Shown here piece after piece: positions 15,253 to 22,621 of a DNA stretch of 50,163 bases. Under the pieces are notes generated by a model that saw only the letters and a list, made by a program, of their open reading frames with translations, made no database searches and was not told where the DNA came from. Numbering within the stretch: the stretch's first letter is position 1; every line of letters starts with the position of its first letter. This DNA comes from an uncultured Eubacterium sp. GTDB lineage: Bacteria > Bacillota > Clostridia > Oscillospirales > Acutalibacteraceae. The stretch covers positions 1-50,163 of the forward strand of contig CAJOJV010000006.1 of assembly GCA_905234995.1 (NCBI GenBank), in the 5' to 3' direction. A program made the translations under genes and the position numbers.

Positions 15253-15307
15253 TCACCGAGGTAGCATCAGCGAAGTCTAGCGTGTCTGCCAATTCCACCA
15301 CAGGTGC
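15253..15307 (-). other. attL of element A: 5' half of host tRNA-Leu(UAG) plus P' arm
   Basis: Minus-strand 15307-15273 is the 5' half of a tRNA-Leu from G1 (GCACCTG) through D-arm and anticodon stem CTAGA to T34. It then breaks into CGCTGATGCTACCTCGGTGA (15272-15253). The 3' half is at 1168-1217. Together with the P arm at 1218-1237 this gives an attP of two inverted 20-bp arms around TT, and an attB equal to the tRNA anticodon arm. Confidence 0.9.
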
Positions 15308-15320
15308 TTATTAACTTTTA

Positions 15321-15436
15321 CGACTCGCGTGACTCTTGCGGTGCCCAAATTTTTTCTTAATCTCAAATGAAAAATTTTGACAGCTGCGCCATCCTCGCCT
15401 CGCTTTATCTCACACTGTGAGCGCTCGGCGACGATG
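15321..15436 (-). repeat. hairpin repeat element, copy 1
   Basis: On the minus strand: a small palindrome CTCACAGTGTGAG, then ATAAAGCGAG, then ATGGCGCAGC-TGTCAAAATTT, a spacer, AAATTTGGGCACCGCAAGAG. The same order occurs at 22182-22318 (plus) and 48546-48650 (minus, inside a gene). CAAAATTT and AAATTTTG form the main stem. It is a nonautonomous, MITE-like or structured-RNA repeat of about 110-135 bp. Confidence 0.65.
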
Positions 15437-15458
15437 CTGTCAATTTCACCACATGTGC
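15437..15458 (-). pseudogene. tRNA-Leu 5' remnant cut by the hairpin repeat
   Basis: Minus-strand 15458-15437 matches the first 22 bases of the tRNA-Leu 5' half at 15307 with a few changes (GCACATGTGGTGAAATTGACAG). The match ends at the D-loop CAG, where hairpin repeat copy 1 begins. The same break point is seen at 22181 for copy 2. Confidence 0.65.
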
Positions 15459-15568
15459 TAATATTGCTTAAACATAATACCATTATTAAATTCATTTTTC
15501 AAGTACAAATTGAAAGCGTAATCATATAATGAAGTAGGCATATGCCAAATATTTGAAAGGAGAAGCTT

Positions 15569-16111
15569 ATGAGCTGTTTAACTGACAGATTATCAAATAT
15601 CAACACCACGATTTACTCGTCGCCGGGCGCTGTTCCGCCGGTTCCGCCTATGCCGCCGGTACCTGCACCGCCCGTTGAGATGAACAACTTTCCAAACGAC
15701 GGCGTGACGGATTCCTATGCGCTTTTCACCAATTCTCTCGCACCGGGTGAAACCTACGCCGAGGGCACAAATATTTCCTTCCCGACCACCGTCTACAACA
15801 CGGATGAAAGAAACATTCAGCTCAACGGCGGAAGCGTTTCGCTTGCGGGCGGCAGAACGGGCAAGACCTACCTCGTTATGTATCAGGTTAGCGGAACATT
15901 TACAACCGCAACGCTTACGGTAACGGAAGACGGCGTAGCGCAGCAGGCTTCAGACGTAACCGTAACGGGTGAAACAACCGCTTCGGGCAGCTATATCGTC
16001 AGCGTTCCGCCGATGCAGGATTCAAACGTTGCAGTAAACGTTTTTGCAGGCAGCGTCGCAACCGCAACGCCGACGGCGGGAACCACACTTACTGTTGTAA
16101 GAATAGCATAA
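15569..16111 (+). CDS. BclA/C1q-like beta-jelly-roll surface protein
   Basis: A 180-residue protein with AAAGGAG before its ATG. A short N-terminal head is followed by a proline-rich segment (P-P-V-P-P-M-P-P-V-P, about 22-40) and then a Gly/Thr/Val-rich beta domain (about 45-180) with I-Q-L-N-G-G-S-V-S-L. This is reminiscent of the C-terminal domain of BclA-type exosporium glycoproteins and other C1q/TNF-like bacterial proteins. There is no signal peptide, consistent with a spore-surface or self-assembling protein. The proline stretch replaces the collagen-like GXX repeats of typical BclA. It is single-gene, closed by a strong terminator. Confidence 0.65.
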   Translation: MSCLTDRLSNINTTIYSSPGAVPPVPPMPPVPAPPVEMNNFPNDGVTDSYALFTNSLAPGETYAEGTNISFPTTVYNTDERNIQLNGGSVSLAGGRTGKTYLVMYQVSGTFTTATLTVTEDGVAQQASDVTVTGETTASGSYIVSVPPMQDSNVAVNVFAGSVATATPTAGTTLTVVRIA

Positions 16112-16113
16112 AA

Positions 16114-16147
16114 AAGGGGGGACGACGTCCCCCTTGATTTTTTTGTT
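16114..16147. terminator. bidirectional terminator
   Basis: Stem GGGGGAC (16117-16123) with GTCCCCC (16127-16133) is flanked by an A run and a T run. It ends the BclA-like gene on the plus strand and the acyltransferase gene on the minus strand. Confidence 0.88.
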
Positions 16148-17079
16148 TATTTGTTGTCCTTCCATTCAAGAATGCACTCGGGATTTGCAAAAATCTCGTC
16201 GAGCTTTCTCATAAACGGAACGATGTCGCCGTAGTCAAGCGCTCTGTGGTCGATTGCGATTGTAATCGGCATAATGCTTCTTGTTTCAATAACGTCGTTG
16301 CCGTTTTCATCCTGAACCGTCGTAGGACGCTTCTGAGCAGCGTTTACAGCAAAAGCCGTGGTCTGCGGCGGGATGATTTCAAGAAGCGCGCAGAAGCCCT
16401 TCTGCTCTCTGTAAATTGAACCGAGGTTAGAGATAGTTGTCGTGCCCTGCTCAATATCGTGCTTTGTAAGTCTTTCGGTCTCGGGAATTGAATAGTATTC
16501 CTTCTTTTCGCTGCCCGAAAGCTTCTTAATCTTGTGCTTACCCGGTGTGAGAGAGCCGTAAACTCTTCTTAATGCCTGAGTAACCTTGCCCTTTGAAAGA
16601 CCTGTGAGAGTATCAGCGATTGACACCTCATACATAACCTCTTCAAGGTTTGTTTTCCTTGCCCTTCTTACGGTGTCGTTGATTGTCGCAGTCATTTCCT
16701 TGAGGCTCTTATCGCCCATATCGTGCATATTAACCGTCATCATTTCGCCGTTTGGAAGAATCATCGGCATGGATACGTCGATGTGGTCAAAATAATGCAG
16801 TGAGCCGCGGACAAGCTTTCTGTCAAACTCAAGATGAGTGTTCATCTTGGGTGCAGCCTTTAAGCCCTCACAGATGATTTTCATCATAACCGTGTTGATT
16901 GTGATTTTTTCGTTCTTGTCGGTAACGCCCTCGTTGAGCTTCTTAACAACGTTAAAGAGCTCTGTTACGTCCGCGTCGTACATAATAGTAGCGTGGGGGA
17001 TTTCAGTCCAGCTCTGCAAGGTCATATTGGAAACAATCTTTCTTGCGATACCGAAGTGGTCAGTTTTGTAGCGTGCCAT
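16147..17079 (-). CDS. 2-oxoacid dehydrogenase E2-type acyltransferase domain protein
   Basis: A 310-residue protein equivalent to the catalytic domain of E2 (or of chloramphenicol acetyltransferase-like enzymes), with the active-site region I-D-H-R-A-L-D-Y-G near residue 275 and the T-T-I-S-N-L-G segment near 215. It lacks the lipoyl and subunit-binding domains of true E2, so it is probably a stand-alone acyltransferase acting on acyl-CoA. The gene starts 17 bases after the stop of the CoA-transferase on the same strand, so both likely act in one fermentative acyl-CoA pathway. The substrate cannot be read from the sequence. Confidence 0.8.
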   Translation of the reverse strand: MARYKTDHFGIARKIVSNMTLQSWTEIPHATIMYDADVTELFNVVKKLNEGVTDKNEKITINTVMMKIICEGLKAAPKMNTHLEFDRKLVRGSLHYFDHIDVSMPMILPNGEMMTVNMHDMGDKSLKEMTATINDTVRRARKTNLEEVMYEVSIADTLTGLSKGKVTQALRRVYGSLTPGKHKIKKLSGSEKKEYYSIPETERLTKHDIEQGTTTISNLGSIYREQKGFCALLEIIPPQTTAFAVNAAQKRPTTVQDENGNDVIETRSIMPITIAIDHRALDYGDIVPFMRKLDEIFANPECILEWKDNK

Positions 17080-17096
17080 ATTTATCTCCTTAAAAA

Positions 17097-18509
17097 CTAA
17101 TTATCAGTTTTTTGAATGTGCTGCTTGACGTTTTCCTTGATGTGGTCTCTCGCGTCATGAAGCGCTTCAATTGAATCGTCGATAACGAGCTCTTTGAGCT
17201 CTTCTCTGTTGAACGGTTCCTCGTTAAAACGCCTTCTGTATTCAAGAATAAGGTGCGCCCTGAATTTGGGATGAGCCACCGTGATGAGCGCCTTTGCTCT
17301 CTCTTTGAGGGTTTTGCCCTTGAGCTGAGCAATACCGAATTCGGTTACAACGTAGTTTACGTCGTTTCGCGGCGTGGTAACCGCGCTGCCCTCGGTAATG
17401 AGGGGAACGATTCTTGAAACAAGTCCCTTCTTTGCGGTTGAAGGCATTGCAATAATCGACTTTCCGCCCTTGCTCATGGTTGCGCCTCTTACAAAGTCAA
17501 CCTGACCGCCGACAGCCGAATACTGGTTAAGACCGACAGTGTCCGATACAACCTGACCGAGAAGGTCAACCTGAATACAGGAATTGATTGAAATCATATT
17601 GTTGTTCTTTGCAATTTCGATAGGATTGTTTACGTAGTCGATGGGGTGCAGTTCAACTGCGGGATTGTTGTTGATGTAGTTGTTGAGCTTTTCCGAGCCG
17701 AAAGCGGCGCCGAGAACGGTTCTGCCGCGGTGGGTCTGCTTGCACTTGTTGTTGATAATTCCCGCCTCGAGAAGGTCAACAACGCCGTCGCCCACAAGCT
17801 CGCTGTGAAGTCCGAGATTCTTTTTGTTCCAGAGCTGAGCGCAGACCGCGTTCGGAATACCGCCGATGCCAAGCTGCAGGCAGTCGCCGTCCTTGATGAG
17901 GGAAGCGCAGTTGATTCCGATTTTCATTTCGGTATCGGTGATTTCAACGCTTTTAACCTCGGGAAGCGGCTCGTCAATCTCAACAAAATATGTAAAATCT
18001 CTGACGTGCTTGATACTGTTGCCGAAGGTTCGCGGCATATATTTATTAACCTGCGCGATAACAACCTCGCAGTAGTCGGTCGTTCCCTTTGTGTAGTCAA
18101 CCGTTGTTCCGAACGAAACGTAGCCGTGTTCGTCCGGGGGCGATACCATAACGATGGAAACCCTCGGGCATATATACGATTTGATTATTTCGGGAATCTC
18201 GTAGAAATGAGAAGTTGTAAATTCGCTTATTCCCGTAGAAATATGTTTTCTGTTGCTCTGTGAAGCGAAAAGGCAGTTGAGAGTGAAGTGCCCCTTCATT
18301 TTCGGCTCGCACCAGGGCGAATCGCCGAGCGTGAGCATATTGATTATCTGAACGTTGTGATAGTCGCGATAATTGTCAATAAGCGCTCTTTCAATTCCAA
18401 AGGGCTCGCCGCATCCAAAGCCCGTTACAACCTTGTCGCCGTCGTGGATAGCCTTGATTGCTTCCTCAGCGCTTACAAGCTTGCTGTTATAAATTTCCTG
18501 CCAAGTCAT
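17097..18509 (-). CDS. acetyl-CoA hydrolase/4-hydroxybutyrate (butyryl-CoA:acetate) CoA-transferase family
   Basis: The start at ATG 18509 (470 residues, M-T-W-Q-E-I-Y) is preferred because GGGGGGAC lies just upstream; the frame is open a little further. It has the class I CoA-transferase pattern G-I-G-G-I-P-N-A-V and L-H-S-E-L-V-G-D-G, where the Glu is the acyl-accepting residue. The length fits the cat2/4-hydroxybutyrate and butyryl-CoA:acetate group, which moves CoA between acetyl-CoA and butyrate or hydroxybutyrate in gut fermenters. It is followed by the E2-type acyltransferase as an operon. The exact acid substrate is uncertain. Confidence 0.88.
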   Translation of the reverse strand: MTWQEIYNSKLVSAEEAIKAIHDGDKVVTGFGCGEPFGIERALIDNYRDYHNVQIINMLTLGDSPWCEPKMKGHFTLNCLFASQSNRKHISTGISEFTTSHFYEIPEIIKSYICPRVSIVMVSPPDEHGYVSFGTTVDYTKGTTDYCEVVIAQVNKYMPRTFGNSIKHVRDFTYFVEIDEPLPEVKSVEITDTEMKIGINCASLIKDGDCLQLGIGGIPNAVCAQLWNKKNLGLHSELVGDGVVDLLEAGIINNKCKQTHRGRTVLGAAFGSEKLNNYINNNPAVELHPIDYVNNPIEIAKNNNMISINSCIQVDLLGQVVSDTVGLNQYSAVGGQVDFVRGATMSKGGKSIIAMPSTAKKGLVSRIVPLITEGSAVTTPRNDVNYVVTEFGIAQLKGKTLKERAKALITVAHPKFRAHLILEYRRRFNEEPFNREELKELVIDDSIEALHDARDHIKENVKQHIQKTDN

Positions 18510-18609
18510 ATCCGTCCCCCCTAAATAGTACAACTTAACGTGCGAATTTGTCTAATATTTACTTGTATATATAATATACATTAAAGTTAATCTTAGGTCA
18601 ATGTTTTTA

Positions 18610-20013
18610 TTAATATTCTACTTTAAAACCTTCCTCGGCCTCGGCAACTTTGAGCATAATTGCACACTCGATTCTTTTCCTGTGAAGCTCGCAGCCGAAC
18701 TCGTAAATGCCGTTAACGCTTCCCGTGGCGTGGTATGCGTTTGCAGCACAGCCGCCCGAACAGTATAGCTTTGCAAAGCAGTCCTTGCACTCTTGGTGAG
18801 AGTAAACGTTGCAGCTTTTAAACTGCTCAAGAATCTCGGGTTTTGTAACGCCGTCGTATATGTTTCCGAGAAGGAAGCTTTCCTCGCCGACAAACTGATG
18901 GCAGGGATAGAGGTCGCCGTCGGGCGTGACAGCCATATACTCTGTGCCGACACCGCAGCCCGACACTCTTTTAACGATGCACGGACCCGCGTCAAGGTCA
19001 ATCATATAGTGATAGAAGGTGAAGCCGTTTCCGTTTCTGTATCTTCTGAGCATCTCGTTCGCAAGCACCTGATACTGCACTTTGAGCACCGGCAAATCTC
19101 CGTTTTTAAGCGCGTATGGCTCGTCAGGGGATGAAACAACCGGTTCGATTGAAAGCTCCCTGAAACCGAGGTCAGCCATATGGATTATGTCGCTTGCAAA
19201 GTCAGTATTTGAGTGGGTGTATGTTCCGCGGATGTAGTAGTCCTTCTGACCTCTCGCGTCGGCAAATTTTCTGAATTTGTCAACGATTAAATCATATGAA
19301 CCCGAGCCGTTTCGCGCCACTCTCATTCTGTCGTTCGTCTCTTTTCTGCCGTCAAGCGAGAGGACAACGTTTCCCATCTCTCTGTTGCAGAAATCAATGA
19401 CGTCGTCGTTGACGAGTAGTCCGTTTGTCGTGAGCGTAAAGCGGAAATTTTTATCGTATTTCTTTTCCTGCTCTCTGCCGTACTCAACGAGCTTTTTGCA
19501 GACTTCCCAGTTTAAAAGCGGCTCGCCGCCGAAAAAGTCGACCTCAAGATTTCTTCTTGTACCACTGTTTTCAATCAGATAGTCAAGCGCTCTCTTGCCC
19601 ATTTCAAGACTCATCAGCCCCTTGGGACCGTCATATTCGCCCTTGCCCGCAAAGCAGTATTTGCAGGCGAGATTGCAGTCATGCGCAACGTGAAGGCAGA
19701 TTGCCTTGAGAACGCCCTGCCTGTCCTTAAACGTCTGCGCCTGCTCTTCAAAGCTGTCCTTTGCGAAGAGTCTGCCGTCAGCTATAAGCGCCTCGATATC
19801 ATCAAAACAGCTGTTGATTTCAGCTTCGGTAACGTCGGCGTCGCCCTTGTACTTTTCAAGGATAATGCGCTTTATTTCGTCCTTCGGGTGCCCCTCGTAC
19901 ATATTGATAATGTCAAAGGTTGCCTCGTCAACGCTGTGAACGCATCCGCTGTTCTGGTCAAGTATGATGTTGTAGCCGTTCATTTTATATGAATGAATCA
20001 TAACTTTCTCCAA
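18610..20013 (-). CDS. SCIFF peptide maturase (radical SAM/SPASM)
   Basis: A 467-residue radical SAM enzyme with the C-x3-C-x2-C cluster motif at Cys113, Cys117 and Cys120 (D-C-N-L-A-C-K-Y-C). A cysteine-rich C-terminal SPASM region (about 345-440: C-G-V-G-T-E-Y, Y-P-C-H-Q-F, C-K-D-C, C-S-G-G-C) binds extra clusters. The 48-residue six-cysteine peptide encoded just upstream is the SCIFF precursor, in which this enzyme makes thioether cross-links. The genes are separated by an intrinsic terminator, so the enzyme is probably made by read-through in lower amount. This pair is near-universal in Clostridia and belongs to the host. Confidence 0.95.
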   Translation of the reverse strand: MEKVMIHSYKMNGYNIILDQNSGCVHSVDEATFDIINMYEGHPKDEIKRIILEKYKGDADVTEAEINSCFDDIEALIADGRLFAKDSFEEQAQTFKDRQGVLKAICLHVAHDCNLACKYCFAGKGEYDGPKGLMSLEMGKRALDYLIENSGTRRNLEVDFFGGEPLLNWEVCKKLVEYGREQEKKYDKNFRFTLTTNGLLVNDDVIDFCNREMGNVVLSLDGRKETNDRMRVARNGSGSYDLIVDKFRKFADARGQKDYYIRGTYTHSNTDFASDIIHMADLGFRELSIEPVVSSPDEPYALKNGDLPVLKVQYQVLANEMLRRYRNGNGFTFYHYMIDLDAGPCIVKRVSGCGVGTEYMAVTPDGDLYPCHQFVGEESFLLGNIYDGVTKPEILEQFKSCNVYSHQECKDCFAKLYCSGGCAANAYHATGSVNGIYEFGCELHRKRIECAIMLKVAEAEEGFKVEY

Positions 20014-20014
20014 A

Positions 20015-20042
20015 GAAAAAGGCGGGTTTTAATTTACCCGCC
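20015..20042 (-). terminator. terminator between SCIFF peptide and maturase
   Basis: Stem GGCGGGT/ACCCGCC (20021-20027 with 20036-20042) followed on the minus strand by five T, ending two bases before the maturase ATG. It would give much more peptide than enzyme message. Confidence 0.85.
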
Positions 20043-20057
20043 GCAATTCTTACTTAA

Positions 20058-20204
20058 TTATTTCTTTATCTGCTCGCATTTCTGATTTGCAACTGAGCAA
20101 GATGTCTTGCTTGCTGACTGGCAGGATGTCTGGCATTCGCCGCAGCCGCCCTTTTTAGCTGATTCACAGAGATTGCGTGAGCTTAAAGTGTTAATCTTTT
20201 TCAT
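20058..20204 (-). CDS. scfA: SCIFF ribosomal peptide precursor
   Basis: The 48-residue frame starts MKKINTLSSRNLCESAKKGG and has exactly six cysteines (13, 21, 24, 28, 36, 43), the hallmark of the six-cysteines-in-forty-five-residues family. It lies 44 bases upstream of its radical SAM maturase on the same strand. AAAGAGG precedes the ATG. The mature role of the cross-linked peptide is unknown. Confidence 0.95.
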   Translation of the reverse strand: MKKINTLSSRNLCESAKKGGCGECQTSCQSASKTSCSVANQKCEQIKK

Positions 20205-20250
20205 AATTAATACCTCTTTAAATTTATTTCGTTTATATATTACCCCAAAA

Positions 20251-21561
20251 CTAAATCTTTGTCAATATCATATTGTCATCAAAGCCGCCCTCAAAGATTA
20301 AATTCACCCCTGCAATTTTCATATCGTTGATTGCTTCAATCAGTTTTTTATCTATGATTTCACCGGGAACGATGAGCGGTATTCCGGGCGGATAGGCGTA
20401 TATGTACTGACCGCAGATTTTGCCCTCAGCCTCTGTCATCTTAACGGGCTTTGTTTCGGTAACTTCGTACGCCTCGCAGGCTTTTTCGGGAAGGGCAGGC
20501 TTTACAACGTATCTTTCGGGATTGCCCGACGAATCATCTTTAAGCCCGTTCAGCAGGCGCTCAAAGCCTTCGTCCGTGTCGCATACGGTAGAAATCAGCG
20601 TGATATAGTTTTGCGAAACCGCCTCGGGTTCAACCCCTGCGCGCCTGATGTTTTCTGCAAGCTTCTGCGCGGGAACGGCGTCGCTGTAAATTATAATTCT
20701 TGAAACGTCATCGCTTCCGAAAATATGAAGCGAAGGAATATTCTGAACCTCGCCGAAAAACCTGTCAAGAAGCTTCTTATACTCATTGAAAGCGCCCTTG
20801 CAGTCGGCAAGAAAATCAATGCACTTCTCAACCCCTGCAAGAAGAATGTAGCTCGGCGAGCTCGTTTCATAAATATCCATATACTTTTTTATCCCGTCGA
20901 AATACTCGGGGTTGTTTATATGAATAACCGCCGTCTGAGTGGGCGAGGGAAGAGTCTTGTGAAGCGAGTTGATTACAATGTCCGCCTGCGGTCTTTTGGG
21001 CAGGAAGTCTGCAAAGCCGAAATGCGAGCCGTGCGCCGCGTCAATGATTAGCGGAATATCGCATTTTACGTCGCTCACAACGCCCTCATACGTCGGCGAA
21101 GTGATAACGACCGACTTAGCTTCGGGAACGGCTTCAATAGCCGCGTCGAGCGCTTCCTGAGTGATTCTGCCGTAGGTTCCGAGCTCGTCAATGAATTCGG
21201 GCTCAATGTACGTCACTCTGAGCTCATTTATAAGGCAGGCGTTGTAGACCGACTTGTGGCAGTTTCGCGCAATTATAATACTGTCGCCCCTGTTGCAGAG
21301 CGCTGAAATTGCCGAGAGTACGCAGCAGGTCGAGCCGTTGACGGAAATGATGCTTTTCGCATATCCGAAAGCCTCGGCGCATCTTTCCTCAAGCTCGCGC
21401 AAAACGCCCGTCGGGTTGTGAAGATTGTCAAAGCCGTCAATCTCGGTTATGTCGATATCCGAGCCGCATATTCCGAAGGAAGCGTTTCTCTTGTGACCTG
21501 GAATATGAAACGGATATCTGCCGTTTTTTTCAAGCATATTATTTAATTTCAAGAGGATCAC
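20251..21561 (-). CDS. PLP-dependent Orn/Lys/Arg decarboxylase family protein
   Basis: A 436-residue fold-type I PLP enzyme: F-H-I-P-G-H-K-R at the N-terminus, the cofactor Asp174 in L-I-I-D-A-A-H-G-S-H, and the Schiff-base lysine in N-S-L-H-K-T-L-P (Lys202). It is the short form found in Firmicutes without the N-terminal wing domain of E. coli decarboxylases, and would decarboxylate arginine, lysine or ornithine to a polyamine. The ATG at 21561 overlaps the upstream membrane-protein gene by 23 bases and has AAAGGA in front. The substrate cannot be told from sequence. Confidence 0.9.
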   Translation of the reverse strand: MILLKLNNMLEKNGRYPFHIPGHKRNASFGICGSDIDITEIDGFDNLHNPTGVLRELEERCAEAFGYAKSIISVNGSTCCVLSAISALCNRGDSIIIARNCHKSVYNACLINELRVTYIEPEFIDELGTYGRITQEALDAAIEAVPEAKSVVITSPTYEGVVSDVKCDIPLIIDAAHGSHFGFADFLPKRPQADIVINSLHKTLPSPTQTAVIHINNPEYFDGIKKYMDIYETSSPSYILLAGVEKCIDFLADCKGAFNEYKKLLDRFFGEVQNIPSLHIFGSDDVSRIIIYSDAVPAQKLAENIRRAGVEPEAVSQNYITLISTVCDTDEGFERLLNGLKDDSSGNPERYVVKPALPEKACEAYEVTETKPVKMTEAEGKICGQYIYAYPPGIPLIVPGEIIDKKLIEAINDMKIAGVNLIFEGGFDDNMILTKI

Positions 21562-22081
21562 GTTCCTTTCGCAGATTGTAGATTAAAAGCATTATGTAGC
21601 CGCTAAAAATAGGGAAGAGCTCAATCAGAGCGGTTTCCTTGAATATCAAAAGCAGTATGAAGTCGGACACAAGCACCGCGCCGCAGATGATGCTGAGAAC
21701 GTATTTTTTGCTCAGCGCAAAGAGCAGTAAAACGGTTATGCCCGTCACGACCGAAAAGGTCAGCGAGCCTGTGCAGTGGATGAAATACTGCGTCCGCTCT
21801 GCATAGTCAAAATGAAAGAACAGGGTGAGTATCATTCCAATTTCCGAGAGAATTAGCAGATATCTGTAAAACGTGTATTTTGTTTTTGAGTAGCCGTAAG
21901 TGATGTTACAGCACAGCGCAAAAAACGTAAGCGCGCCCCAGATAATAAAGAGCAGGGGATGGCTCAGCCCGATTTTTGAGAGGGCACCGCTGTTGCCCTC
22001 CTTAAAGCCGCCCAGAGAGGCGTAATACAGCGAATACGCCGCGCTTAATATAACGCTCAAAACGCAAATAATCTTTTTCAT
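21539..22081 (-). CDS. six-helix membrane protein of unknown function
   Basis: A 180-residue protein with about six hydrophobic segments (roughly 3-22, 43-62, 74-92, 104-122, 126-145 and 150-168) and short loops. No known motif. It overlaps the start of the decarboxylase gene by 23 bases, so the two are translationally coupled; a role linked to polyamine or amino-acid metabolism is only a guess. Confidence 0.7.
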   Translation of the reverse strand: MKKIICVLSVILSAAYSLYYASLGGFKEGNSGALSKIGLSHPLLFIIWGALTFFALCCNITYGYSKTKYTFYRYLLILSEIGMILTLFFHFDYAERTQYFIHCTGSLTFSVVTGITVLLLFALSKKYVLSIICGAVLVSDFILLLIFKETALIELFPIFSGYIMLLIYNLRKERDPLEIK

Positions 22082-22160
22082 ACTTTCACCAAAATGATTA
22101 TAACATAAATAATTGACATTTCAATAATTATGTGTTATCTTAATTAAGCATTTTCAATAT

Positions 22161-22181
22161 GCGGAAGTGGCGGAATGGCAG
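22161..22181 (+). pseudogene. tRNA-Leu 5' remnant cut by the hairpin repeat
   Basis: The first 21 bases of a tRNA-Leu (GCGGAAGTGGCGGAATGGCAG) are followed at once by hairpin repeat copy 2. The same 21 bases recur in the longer 5' half at 22336. Confidence 0.7.
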
Positions 22182-22318
22182 CTTTTTGCTTTGTGCGCTT
22201 CCTGCGGAAGATGAAGCACAATGCAAAATGGCGCAGCGGTCAAAATTTGCCGACAAAAAATTTGGCAAATTTTGGGCACCGCAAGAGTACCGCGAAAACA
22301 ATCAATCGCGGCTGCCAT
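22182..22318 (+). repeat. hairpin repeat element, copy 2
   Basis: Contains a palindrome CTTCCTGCGGAAG, then ATGAAGC, ATGGCGCAGCGGTCAAAATT, an inner stem CAAAATTTGCC/GGCAAATTTTG, then GGGCACCGCAAGAGT. The ends ATGGCAGC and GGCTGCCAT are inverted repeats of each other. The central block is nearly identical to copy 1 (15321-15436). Confidence 0.7.
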
Positions 22319-22335
22319 ACAAAACTAAATAATAT

Positions 22336-22389
22336 GCGGAAGTGGCGGAATGGCAGACGCGCTAGATTCAGGTCGCGCCACCTCTGTGT
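22336..22389 (+). other. attL-like junction of element B: 5' half of tRNA-Leu(CAG) plus P' arm
   Basis: Bases 22336-22369 are the 5' half of a tRNA-Leu to anticodon position 34 (anticodon stem CTAGA, loop TTC...). Bases 22370-22389, AGGTCGCGCCACCTCTGTGT, replace the 3' half. They align with the element A arm (GC-ACCTC-GTG) and are followed by AAGTTGATA, as the A arm is followed by AAGTTAATA. The 3' half is not in the window, so element B should extend past 50163 or has lost its other end. Confidence 0.7.
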
Positions 22390-22426
22390 AAAGTTGATAA
22401 TATCGGCAGTAGTCGTTATTATATAT

Positions 22427-22460
22427 GCGGATTAAGTTGGTTTTCAACTCCGCCTCGGTG
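22427..22460 (+). repeat. further tRNA-Leu/arm remnant
   Basis: GCGGATTAAGTTG and CAACTCCGC form a short hairpin and run into CGCCTCGGTG, again like the arm motif. It takes the place that the second 5' half (15180-15234) has in the element A locus. Confidence 0.35.
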
Positions 22461-22498
22461 CCTCGCCGTGTAAAAATCAGAGGCAAAATTGAATATGT

Positions 22499-22583
22499 GC
22501 AGGAGTGGCGGAATAGGCAGACGCGCAGGTTTCAGGTACCTGTTGTTCACGCAGTGTGGGTTCAAGTCCCATCTCCTGCACCA
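22499..22583 (+). tRNA. intact tRNA-Leu (anticodon CAG), carried by element B
   Basis: An 85-nt class II tRNA with encoded CCA: acceptor stem GCAGGAG/CTCCTGC, anticodon stem CAGGT/ACCTG with loop TTCAGGT, long variable arm, T-loop TTCAAGT. It reads CUG leucine codons. It lies between the attL-like junction and the recombinase gene and has the same anticodon as the split tRNA-Leu at 22336, which has a different acceptor (GCGGAAG). Confidence 0.94.
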
Positions 22584-22585
22584 CC

Positions 22586-22614
22586 AAACAGCGAGCTTAA
22601 AAAGCTCGCTGTTT
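22586..22614. terminator. terminator between tRNA-Leu(CAG) and recombinase B
   Basis: A 13-bp perfect stem (22586-22598 with 22602-22614) with A and T runs on the two sides; it can serve the plus-strand tRNA and the minus-strand recombinase. Confidence 0.88.
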
Positions 22615-22621
22615 TGGTTTC

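Noticed and set aside
1168..15307. Split tRNA-Leu as a group I intron or a trans-spliced tRNA
   Set aside because: The break after position 34 is where group I introns sit in some bacterial tRNA-Leu genes, but the insert is 14 kb, contains a serine recombinase and has inverted arms around a 2-bp core. Integration explains all of it.
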